In this document: positions 54,077 through 61,312 of the stretch, in pieces
Numbering within the stretch: position 1 is the stretch's first letter
Layout: every line of letters begins with the position of its first letter
The notes under the pieces: generated by a model
Seen by the model: the letters and a program-made list of their open reading frames with translations, nothing else
The model's database searches: none
What the model was told of the DNA's origin: nothing
Assembly (NCBI GenBank): GCA_020632695.1
Contig: JACKFB010000018.1
Span: 40,180 to 104,179, forward strand
Source: Deltaproteobacteria bacterium
Lineage (GTDB): Bacteria; Myxococcota_A; UBA9042; PHBI01; JACKFB01
DNA: 64,000 bases
Direction of reading: 5' to 3'
Made by a program: the position numbers and the translations under genes

Positions 54077-54895
54077 GTGCGGTCCACCGCCAAGAAGCTG
54101 CTGAGCCGCGTCCCCCCACTGCGCCATGCGCTGGAGCGACGCTACCGGCGGTGGTTCGCCACCCCCCAGGCCACCGGCGCCTGCCTGGGCGCCTGGCCTG
54201 ACTTCGCCGCCGCCCGCGCGGCCGTGCCCCGGGGCGTGCACGGCGACTACGACACCCCCGAGGCCGCGACCAAGTACGCCGACCGCATGGGGCAGATCGA
54301 GAGCGACGACTACCCGGCGGTGTTCTGGCTGTCGCGGGCCCTCGACGGCGGCGCGCGGTCGGTGGTGGACTTCGGAGGTCACGTCGGCGTCGCCTGGTAC
54401 GCCTGGCACGAGACCCTCGGCGTCGACGACCTCCGCTGGACCGTCTGCGACGTGCCGGCCGTGGTCGCCGAGGGGACGCGCCTCGCCAAGGAGCGTGGCC
54501 ACGACGGCCTCCGCTTTACCACCGACCTGGCCAGCGCCGCCGGCGCGGACGTGTTCCTCGCGCAGGGCTCGCTGCAGTACGTCGAGCCCACCCTCGGCGA
54601 GCTCCTGGATCTGGCCGGGCGGCCGCCGCACCTGCTGATCCACCGCACGCCGGTGCGCGCCTCGGGCCGCACGGTGTGGACCCTCCAGAACATCGGCTCG
54701 GCCATCTGCCCCTACGCGCTGCACTCGCGCGACGAGCTGCTGGCCTTCGCCGCCTCGCGGGGCTACCGCCTGGTCGCCTCCTGGCACAGCGCCCGCGGGC
54801 TGCACGTGCCCTTCCACCCCGAGCTCGGCGACGTGGCCTACTCCGGCTTCTACCTGCAACGCGACACCAGCGCCGCCGCCGAGCCGCCCGCATGA
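54077..54895 (+). CDS. TIGR04325-type putative methyltransferase
   Basis: 272 residues from the GTG at 54077 (GAGGT just upstream). A basic N-terminal helix (KKLLSRVPPLRHALERRYRRWF) precedes YDTPEAATKYADRM, and the SAM-binding glycine loop is SVVDFGGHVGVAWYAW, followed by WTVCDVPAVV and DVFLAQGSLQYVE. This combination matches the LIC12133/TIGR04325 family of putative methyltransferases, which lie mostly in surface-polysaccharide clusters. It probably methylates a sugar or an amine of the locus product. It is separated from the acyltransferase by 46 bases and overlaps the pseudouridine synthase start by four. Confidence 0.82.
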   Translation: MRSTAKKLLSRVPPLRHALERRYRRWFATPQATGACLGAWPDFAAARAAVPRGVHGDYDTPEAATKYADRMGQIESDDYPAVFWLSRALDGGARSVVDFGGHVGVAWYAWHETLGVDDLRWTVCDVPAVVAEGTRLAKERGHDGLRFTTDLASAAGADVFLAQGSLQYVEPTLGELLDLAGRPPHLLIHRTPVRASGRTVWTLQNIGSAICPYALHSRDELLAFAASRGYRLVASWHSARGLHVPFHPELGDVAYSGFYLQRDTSAAAEPPA

Positions 54896-55803
54896 GCGAC
54901 GGCCCGTGGACCGTGCCCCCCGTGTCGCCGCCGCCCCGCCTCGCCGGCTTCCTGCGCGAGGCGCTCGGTGAGCGGCCGTGGCGCGAGGTCAAGCGCTGGA
55001 TCAGCACCGGCAAGGTGCAGGTGGACGGCGAGGTCGAGCGCGATCCCGGGCGGACGCTGCGTGCGGGTGACCGCGTCGCGCTGCACATGGAGACCCCGCG
55101 CCGGGCCGGTCAGCAGGACGAGATCCCGGTGGTGTACTGGGATGCCCACGTCATCGTCGTGGACAAGCCCGAGGGCGTGACCAGCGTCCCCTACGACGAG
55201 GACATGCGGGACACGGCGCTCAGCCGCGCGCAGACGTGGCTGCGGTCGCGCACGGGCCCGGCGCCGCCGCTCCGGGTGGTGCACCGCATCGACAAGGACA
55301 CCTCGGGCCTGCTGGTGTTCGCGCGCACGCGGCTGGCCGAGCGCGAGCTGGCCAACCAGCTCCGCTTGCACGCCATGGAGCGGCGCTACCTGTGCGTGTG
55401 CCACGGGCGCGTCGGGCCGGCCCGCATCGAGAGCATGCTGGTGCCCGACCGTGGCGACGGGCTGCGCGGCTCGTCGACCCGCGGGCAGGGCAAGCGCGCG
55501 GTGACCCACGTCGAGCCGGTCGAGAGCCTGGCCGGGGCTACGCTGTGCCGCGTGCGCCTGGAGACCGGGCGCACCCACCAGATCCGCATCCAGCTCGCCG
55601 AGGCCGGCCACCCGCTGGTGGGCGAGCGGGTCTACATCCGCGATCACCTGCGCGCCGGGCGGGTGGCCCTGGAGGCCGAGCGGCTGCTGCTGCACGCGGC
55701 GACCCTGGGCTTCGCGCACCCGGTCGGCGGCGCCCCGCGTCACTTCGAGGCGCCGCTCCCGCCCGCGTTCGAGGCCGCGCTGGCCGCGCTGCGGCGACCC
55801 TGA
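54892..55803 (+). CDS. RluA-family pseudouridine synthase
   Basis: 303 residues. An S4 RNA-binding domain (~15-75: GFLREALGERPWREVKRWISTGKVQVDGEV) precedes the RluA catalytic domain with the signature RVVHRIDKDTSGLLVFARTRLAER, whose Asp is catalytic, and LETGRTHQIRIQLAEAGHPLVGERVY. It isomerises specific uridines in rRNA or tRNA. The target cannot be told from sequence. It overlaps the methyltransferase gene (ATGA), so it appears to be transcribed with the secondary-metabolite block although its function is unrelated; it may be the ancestral neighbour into which the block inserted. Confidence 0.92.
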   Translation: MSDGPWTVPPVSPPPRLAGFLREALGERPWREVKRWISTGKVQVDGEVERDPGRTLRAGDRVALHMETPRRAGQQDEIPVVYWDAHVIVVDKPEGVTSVPYDEDMRDTALSRAQTWLRSRTGPAPPLRVVHRIDKDTSGLLVFARTRLAERELANQLRLHAMERRYLCVCHGRVGPARIESMLVPDRGDGLRGSSTRGQGKRAVTHVEPVESLAGATLCRVRLETGRTHQIRIQLAEAGHPLVGERVYIRDHLRAGRVALEAERLLLHAATLGFAHPVGGAPRHFEAPLPPAFEAALAALRRP

Positions 55804-55830
55804 CGGCGCCGCGACCTCGCGTCGGCACGC

Positions 55831-56448
55831 TCAGGCGCGCTCGGCGTACCAGGCGGCGATGGCCGGCTCGGCGGCGATGCGCTCCTGGTGGGCGCACAGG
55901 TTGTCGGCGCAGCTCTCGACGATGGCCGACGAGATGTGGTCGAGCACCCCGGAGCGCAGGTGTCTCACCCAGGCGAACACCTTGAGATCGGCCATGGTGA
56001 GCCGGTCGTCGGCGAAGTAGCGGTCGCCGCGGGCGCGGAGCTGGGTGCCCAGGCGCCCCAAGAAGAGCGGGATCGGCCCGGCGACCAGCAGCTCGCGCTG
56101 CGTCCGGCGGGCGTCGGTGGACATGCGGAAGGTGGCGCCGATCTGCGTGCTGATGTCCTCGACGCTCTCGAGGATCTCGTCGCAGAGCGCCGCCTGCCAG
56201 AGGTCGGTGGGGTACAGCCCGGTGAGCTGGCCCACGTAGCGGTTGATCGCGTTGGACTGGGTCAGCGGGTAGCCGTCCACCTCGAGCACCGGCAGCGTGC
56301 CGAGCGGCATCTCCGACTTCAGGTCGCGCCAGTCGCTGAGCACCACGCGCCGGTCCTCGAAGGGGATTCCGGCCAGGGTCAGCGCGAGCCGCGCGGGCTC
56401 GCCGCGGCCCCCGTGGATGTCGAAGTAGGTGAGGCGAAGCTCGGGCAT
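55831..56448 (-). CDS. glutathione S-transferase, sigma-like
   Basis: 205 residues. The thioredoxin-like N-terminal domain reads LTYFDIHGGRGEPARLALTLAGIPFEDRR, with the catalytic Tyr near residue 8, and the cis-Pro/glutathione-binding segment GTLPVLEVDGYPLTQSNAINRYV. The all-helical C-terminal domain ends GDRYFADDRLTMADLKVFAWV, as in sigma- and mu-class enzymes. It is a cytoplasmic homodimer conjugating glutathione to electrophiles. GGAGG lies a few bases before the ATG. It converges with the RluA-type gene and stands alone. Confidence 0.93.
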   Translation of the reverse strand: MPELRLTYFDIHGGRGEPARLALTLAGIPFEDRRVVLSDWRDLKSEMPLGTLPVLEVDGYPLTQSNAINRYVGQLTGLYPTDLWQAALCDEILESVEDISTQIGATFRMSTDARRTQRELLVAGPIPLFLGRLGTQLRARGDRYFADDRLTMADLKVFAWVRHLRSGVLDHISSAIVESCADNLCAHQERIAAEPAIAAWYAERA

Positions 56449-56536
56449 GGGGCCTCCGTGGCCGTCCAGAGGGGTGTGACCACCGCAGCGTACGCCACCG
56501 GCCGGCGGCGTCGAGCGCTGCGGGCAGCTCCAGGCG

Positions 56537-57340
56537 TCAGCGGGCCGACGCGCGGCGCATCTGCTGGCACGCGTCGGCGCTGGAGGCGGCGAGAGCGGCG
56601 AGGTCCACGGCGGGGGAGCGCCCCTCGCGGTAGCTGCGCTCGAGGGCGCGCGCCTGCTCGGACAGCGACACCGCGCCCAACATCAGCGCCGTGCTCTTGA
56701 GATCGTGGCAGGCGCGCGCGGCCGTCTCGGCGTCGCCCGCGCCCACCGCCTCGGCCAGGCGCGCGACGCCGTGCTCGACGGCCGCGATGCAGTCGTCGAC
56801 GATCGCCTCGGCGCCTTCGTCGGCGCCCAGGCCGGCGCGGAAGCGGGCGAAGATGTCCAGGTCGACGGTGTCGCCGGCGGCGGCGTGCTCGGCCGCCCGC
56901 GCCGCCGCGACGCGCGCGAGGATGGGGAAGAGCTCGTCGGCGCGGACCGGGCGGGCGATGCAGGCGGCGATGCCCGCGTCGCGGAGGGCTGCGCCGCGGT
57001 CGGGCGGACCGGAGGAGGCGCCGAGGGCCACCAGGGCGGGCCGCGCCGCAAGCGGGAGGTTGTCGCGAACCGCCCCGGCCAGATCGCAGGCGTCGAGATC
57101 GGGCAGGTCCAGATCGACCAGCACCACGTCGAAGCGGCGGATCATGAGGGCGGCGAGCGCCGCGCGGCCGTTGGCGGCGAGGTGGCTGTTGTGGCCGCGC
57201 CGCTCGAGCAGCTCCAGGGTCGCCGCCTGATCGGCCCGCTCGCCTTGCGCCACCAGCACCCGCAGCGGGCCCGCCTGCTGCGGCTCAGGGCCGGTGCCGC
57301 GCTGGGGGCCCGTGGGGACCACGGCGCTGCGCTCGGCCAT
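56537..57340 (-). CDS. REC-HPt two-domain protein with divergent receiver
   Basis: 267 residues from MAERSAVVP. The receiver domain (~25-145) keeps a phosphorylatable Asp in FDVVLVDLDLPD, but the conserved Thr/Ser position reads Gly (VALGAS) and the conserved Lys reads Arg (CIARPV). An HPt domain (~165-255) carries the histidine in ARACHDLKSTALMLGA. The protein could receive a phosphate on the HPt from a hybrid kinase elsewhere; signalling by the receiver may be weakened. The longer GTG start at 57424 is possible, but its extra residues look like shadow sequence. No kinase gene is nearby, so it is an orphan. Confidence 0.85.
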   Translation of the reverse strand: MAERSAVVPTGPQRGTGPEPQQAGPLRVLVAQGERADQAATLELLERRGHNSHLAANGRAALAALMIRRFDVVLVDLDLPDLDACDLAGAVRDNLPLAARPALVALGASSGPPDRGAALRDAGIAACIARPVRADELFPILARVAAARAAEHAAAGDTVDLDIFARFRAGLGADEGAEAIVDDCIAAVEHGVARLAEAVGAGDAETAARACHDLKSTALMLGAVSLSEQARALERSYREGRSPAVDLAALAASSADACQQMRRASAR

Positions 57341-57462
57341 GGACTGCGTGTGGTCGTCTTGCACGAGGGGAGGTCCGCAAGGTGGGCGCGACGTGTGCGC
57401 GAACGCACAGCATAGGACAGCCACTCGCCCCCGACGAGTTCGGGGTCCACGAGCGTCGCGTT

Positions 57463-57491
57463 ATCGAGAAAGGGGGACGCCTCGCGCCCCC
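57463..57491 (-). terminator. probable intrinsic terminator of the Cys-rich lipoprotein gene
   Basis: Read leftward, an eight-pair GC stem (arms 57484-57491 and 57472-57480, with one bulged base) closes a three-base loop and is followed by TTTCT. It lies about 100 bases past the stop at 57588 and before the REC-HPt gene. Confidence 0.55.
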
Positions 57492-57587
57492 CTCCCCGCG
57501 GGAGAGCCCGCCGACGCGGGCCGCGTAGCTGCCCACGCGCCCGAGACAGCCTTCATGCCTCGGGAAGCGGCCAAGGCGCATGGGCGG

Positions 57588-59660
57588 CTACTGACAGCAG
57601 CAGCCCTCGTCCACGCATGCGATGGCGATGCTTATCGTGTAGCTGCCGGTCCCGTTGTCCGAGGCGTGGCGCCCATCGACCACGATCGTGTACCAGCCAT
57701 CTACCGTGGCGACGTGGCTGAGGGTCTCGTTGCCGCCGTCCTGGTTCTTCTGGAAGCAGCCCACGAGATCCTGCTCCCAGTTCGATTTGCAGCTCGTCCC
57801 CCGGTACAGCTTCATCATCGGGTCGAAGCTGGAGGCCACCTTGGTCAGGTTCACCGTCAGGGTCTCGCCGGCGAAGAGCCAGACCCGCCAGAACGCGTCG
57901 TACTTGGCGTCCCAGCACACCGTGCCCATGTCGGGCAGGTCGTCGTTGTCACCGAAGCTGGTCGTCATCTGGGTGGCCAACGTGTAGGTGTTCATCGCGG
58001 CCGTGCGCCCGACCACCTTGGCGCTGCTGCACTTCTTGCCGTCGGGGCTGAGGTCGCTCGCGCAGCCGCCGGGCTGGCAGTCGGGCACGCAGGCGCCGGA
58101 CTCGCAGTGGTCGGCGGCGGCGCAGTGGCTGTCGTCGAGGCACGCGACGCAACCCGAGCCGCCGGCCGCGCAGTAGGGCGTGGCGCCTCCGCAGGGCTGG
58201 CACGAGGCGCCGCACGCCGACGGGGTGTCGCAGAGCACGCAGCCGCCCAGGATGCACTGCGCGCCCGCGCCGCAGGACGCGCCGCTGCAGGTGCAGGTCC
58301 CGGAGATGCAGGCCGGCGTCTTGCCGCCGCAGACGTTGCAGCCGGCGCCGCAGTGCTGCGGGTCGTCGTCGCCGCAGCTCACGCAGACGCCGCCGTCGCA
58401 CCAGGTGCCGCCGCCGCAGTCCGTGCCGTCGATGCACGCCACGCAGACGCCGTCGTCGCAGACCGGCGTCGCCGTGTCGCAGGGGGCGCACGAGGGGCCG
58501 CAGTGGGCGCCGTCGTCGCAGGGGAGGCAGGCGCCGCCCTCGCAGTGCGCGCCGGGGCCGCAGTCCTCGGAGGTCCCGCACTGGCAGCTCCCGTCGATGC
58601 AGAGCGGCGTCGCGCCGGAGCACACCGCGCAGGAGGCGCCGCAGTGGCCGGGATCGCCGTTGCCGCAAGGCTCGCAGGCGCCGCTGAGGCACCACGCGCC
58701 CGGGCCGCACTGGATGTCGGCGGTGCAGCGGCACTCTCCCTGGACGCAGACCGGCTGGGAGGTGGCGCTGCAGTCCACGCAAGACGCCCCGCAGTGGGTG
58801 TCGGTGTTGCATGCGGCGCAGGCGAGGTTCGAGCACCAGGTGCCGCCCGGGCACGAGGAGCTGCTGCACACGCAGTTGCCGCCGATGCAGGCCGGCGTGG
58901 TCCCGTCGCAGGCCTCACACTCGAGGCCGCAGGCGCCCGCGCTGTTGCAGGGGCTGCACGAGCCGCTCTGGCACAGGTAGCCCGGCTGGCACGGGGCGCC
59001 CTCGGTGCAGGCCACGCAGGCGGTCCCCGCCGGGTTGCAGACCTGGCCGAAGCCCACGCAGTTGGCGCAGGTCGCGCCGCAGTGGGTGTCGACGACGCAG
59101 GGCTGGCAGACGCCGGCCGCGCAGAAGGCGCCCGTGCCGCAGGAGGGGCCGGAGCAGACGCAGACGCCGTCGTTGCAGAAGGGGCGGTCGGCCGGGCAGC
59201 TGCCGCAGCCGGTGGTGGTGGTGTCGGGGGCGGTGTCGGGGGCGGTGTCCGGGGCCGTGACCGAGTCCGAGTCCGTGACCGAGTCCGGGGCCGTGACCGA
59301 GTCCGGGGCCGTGTCCGTGTCCGTGACCGAGTCCGGGGCCGAGTCCGGGGCCGTGTCCGGGGCCGAGTCCGGGGCCGTGACCGTGTCCGTGTCCGGGGCC
59401 GTGACCGTGTCCGTGTCCGTGTCCGTGACCGAGTCCGGGGCCGTGACCGTGTCGGGGACGGTGTCTGGAGTCGTGACGGTGTCGGGGGTGGAGGTGTCGG
59501 TGGGGACGAAGACCGTGCCGTCGGGGGGCAAGGGCGGGAGCTCGGCGTCGCGGGCGGGGCCGGAGTCCGGGTCGGCGGGGCCGCTGTCGGCGGTGCAGGC
59601 GGCCAGGGAGGCGGTGAGCAGACAGGCGACGAGGAGCGGCCAACGCGGATGACGAGTCAT
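57588..59660 (-). CDS. large Cys-rich surface lipoprotein with Thr/Asp stalk
   Basis: 690 residues. Lipoprotein signal (WPLLVACLLTASLAAC, lipobox SLAAC). Residues ~50-147 are a low-complexity stalk of TVTAPDSVTD-like repeats. Residues ~147-533 hold about ten Cys-rich units of ~35 residues with the recurring HCGASCxxC and G.CVC/CxxG patterns, found in myxobacterial surface proteins of unknown role. A C-terminal beta domain (~535-690; TLATQMTTSFGDNDDLP.., WRVWLFAGETLTVNLTK, DGWYTIVVDG) resembles pre-peptidase C-terminal (PPC) domains. It should project from the outer membrane on the stalk. GAGGAAT precedes the ATG at 59660. It may serve as an adhesin or disulfide-rich coat protein; no enzyme motif is seen. 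Confidence 0.88.
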   Translation of the reverse strand: MTRHPRWPLLVACLLTASLAACTADSGPADPDSGPARDAELPPLPPDGTVFVPTDTSTPDTVTTPDTVPDTVTAPDSVTDTDTDTVTAPDTDTVTAPDSAPDTAPDSAPDSVTDTDTAPDSVTAPDSVTDSDSVTAPDTAPDTAPDTTTTGCGSCPADRPFCNDGVCVCSGPSCGTGAFCAAGVCQPCVVDTHCGATCANCVGFGQVCNPAGTACVACTEGAPCQPGYLCQSGSCSPCNSAGACGLECEACDGTTPACIGGNCVCSSSSCPGGTWCSNLACAACNTDTHCGASCVDCSATSQPVCVQGECRCTADIQCGPGAWCLSGACEPCGNGDPGHCGASCAVCSGATPLCIDGSCQCGTSEDCGPGAHCEGGACLPCDDGAHCGPSCAPCDTATPVCDDGVCVACIDGTDCGGGTWCDGGVCVSCGDDDPQHCGAGCNVCGGKTPACISGTCTCSGASCGAGAQCILGGCVLCDTPSACGASCQPCGGATPYCAAGGSGCVACLDDSHCAAADHCESGACVPDCQPGGCASDLSPDGKKCSSAKVVGRTAAMNTYTLATQMTTSFGDNDDLPDMGTVCWDAKYDAFWRVWLFAGETLTVNLTKVASSFDPMMKLYRGTSCKSNWEQDLVGCFQKNQDGGNETLSHVATVDGWYTIVVDGRHASDNGTGSYTISIAIACVDEGCCCQ
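59218..59480 (-). repeat. degenerate tandem repeat encoding the Thr/Ser/Pro/Asp stalk
   Basis: The plus strand repeats GTGTCCGGGGCCGTGACCGAGTCC-like units of 6 to 24 bases with several near-identical copies. It is the most repetitive DNA in the window and likely to vary in copy number through slippage or recombination. The frame is preserved because units are multiples of three. Confidence 0.85.
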
Positions 59661-59974
59661 GCGGGATTCCTCACGGGCGGGGTCGGGACGTCGCCGGTCA
59701 GTCGCGCGCGGTGTGGTCGGGTGCGCCTGCCCTTCGGCCTCACGGTAGCAGACAGCGCGGGTCGCTTGTATGGGGTTTGCGTGCGGCCGCGCACGTTTGC
59801 GTGCCGCGGTGCTCGATGGCGGCGCCTTGACCACGGGCGAGCCACGGTGCTTGACTGCGCTTCGTCACGGGCGGTGGCCGCGGGGGCGGCGCTCGGCGAG
59901 CTGGGAGGGCTACCTCCGGCGGAGGTTTCCCACTGAACGGACCGACGACGAGAGGCTGGCGACGCTTCGTCGCG
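59661..59974. other. divergent intergenic region with inverted and direct repeats
   Basis: A ~310-base gap between the leftward lipoprotein and the rightward TPR-like gene. It contains a direct repeat GTTTGCGTGC at 59775-59784 and 59795-59804 (20 bases apart, two helix turns) and, within it, an inverted repeat CGTGCG-GCCG-CGCACG at 59780-59795. Two TTGAC boxes (59827, 59851) lack matching -10 elements. GGAGG at 59921-59925 is the only ribosome-binding-like site and points to a CTG at 59933. Confidence 0.5.
59775..59804. promoter_or_regulatory. candidate operator: direct repeat around a palindrome
   Basis: GTTTGCGTGC occurs twice at a 20-base interval with a perfect 6-4-6 inverted repeat between. 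The arrangement fits binding of a dimeric regulator between the two divergent genes. No regulator gene is adjacent. Confidence 0.4.
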
Positions 59975-61312
59975 GTGGGCGCGGTGGCGGTGACGCTCAC
60001 GGCGCTCGGCGCGGCCGCTGTGCTCGCGGACGAGGGCAGGCCGGCCCAGGACGAAGGCAGGCCGGGCCAGGACGAGGGCAGCGCTGCGGCGGCCCTCAGC
60101 CCGGAGCAGCTCGACCGCATCCGCGGGATGCTGCTGGGCCAGCGGAAGGCCGACGCCCGCGCCGAGCTCGAGCGCCTGCGGGTACCCTCGGATCCGTGGC
60201 TGATGCAGCAGCTCGCGGCGCTCTGGGCCTGGGCCGGCGACACGCAGCGCGCCCGCTCCATCGTGGCGCCGCTCGCCGGATCCAAGGCGCCCGAACACAT
60301 CGTCGCTCGCGCCATCCTCGGCGAGCCCGACCCCTACGGGCCCGGCCCGGGCGAGCTGCAGGGCGACGCGGCGTGTCAGCTCGCGACGCTGGCTTCCTAT
60401 CTCTACGACATCTCCGAGCCGGAGCTGGCGGCGCGGCTCGCCCACGACGTGCGCACCCGCACCGAGGGCTGCCGTCAGGCCTGGATGATCGAGCTCAACG
60501 CGCTCTCGAGCGCCCACCGCACCGATGAGGTCCACGCGGCGATGGACCAGGCGCTGGCCGCGCTGCCCGATGACCCGATCGTGCTGCGCGCGGTGGCCAA
60601 TCAGCTACGCGCCGAGCGGCGCACCCTCGAGGCCTCGGCGCTGCTCGAGCGGGCGGTCCGAGCCGACCCCGAAGCCCAGGGGGTGCTGCGCGAGTGGCTC
60701 AGCGCGTCGCTGCACGACCCCGACGAGCGCGAGGAGGTCACCGCCCGCATGGAGGCCGCCCTGGCGAAGGACCCCAACGACGCGATCGCCCGCTTCTTCC
60801 TGGGTGTCACCCACCACTACACCAACGACTTCGAGCTCTCCAACGAGCTGCTGGCGCCCCTGGAGGCCTCCTTCGGGCACGAGGAGCGCTTCCACATCTA
60901 CCGGGCGATGAACGACTTCAACCTGGGCGACCGCGACGCCGCGCTGGCGAGACTGCGCAGCCAGCTCACCCGGCCCTACGTCGATCCCGACGTGTTCTAT
61001 TGCATCGCCGAGATCCAGCGTGACGCCAACCGGCCGGAGGCCATCGCGCTGTTGGGGCGCTACGTGCGCGAGAGCGAGTCCAGCCCCGTCGCCAATCACG
61101 AGAAGCTCGAGCGCGTCCGCTCGATGATCGCGGCGCTCCAGGAGTGCGAAGCCGAGGGGACCGCCGTCTGCGACGGCCCCTGGGAGCACCCGCGCCGCGC
61201 GATGATGCGCAAGCAGGTCATCCACTACGCGCTCATCGGGCTGGCGGTGCTCCTGCCGCTGGCGGCGTTGGGGTGGTGGATGTGGCGCCGGCGTCGTAGA
61301 GGCCGAGCCTGA
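59975..61312 (+). CDS. TPR-like protein with signal peptide and C-terminal membrane anchor
   Basis: 445 residues from the GTG at 59975. The mature part after residue ~18 has short DEGRPAQ/DEGRPGQ heptads, then helical pairs of tetratricopeptide type through ~390 (LLGQRKADARAELERL, LWAWAGDTQRARSIV, DPNDAIARFFLGVTHHYTNDFELSNELL). A single membrane helix (~415-437, YALIGLAVLLPLAALGWWMW) and a basic tail end the protein, so it faces the periplasm. The GTG has no Shine-Dalgarno; a CTG at 59933 preceded by GGAGG (59921-59925) would add a basic n-region, completing a signal peptide. Its end overlaps the convergent membrane protein by 80 bases. It may be an assembly or scaffold factor; partner unknown. 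Confidence 0.8.
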   Translation: MGAVAVTLTALGAAAVLADEGRPAQDEGRPGQDEGSAAAALSPEQLDRIRGMLLGQRKADARAELERLRVPSDPWLMQQLAALWAWAGDTQRARSIVAPLAGSKAPEHIVARAILGEPDPYGPGPGELQGDAACQLATLASYLYDISEPELAARLAHDVRTRTEGCRQAWMIELNALSSAHRTDEVHAAMDQALAALPDDPIVLRAVANQLRAERRTLEASALLERAVRADPEAQGVLREWLSASLHDPDEREEVTARMEAALAKDPNDAIARFFLGVTHHYTNDFELSNELLAPLEASFGHEERFHIYRAMNDFNLGDRDAALARLRSQLTRPYVDPDVFYCIAEIQRDANRPEAIALLGRYVRESESSPVANHEKLERVRSMIAALQECEAEGTAVCDGPWEHPRRAMMRKQVIHYALIGLAVLLPLAALGWWMWRRRRRGRA

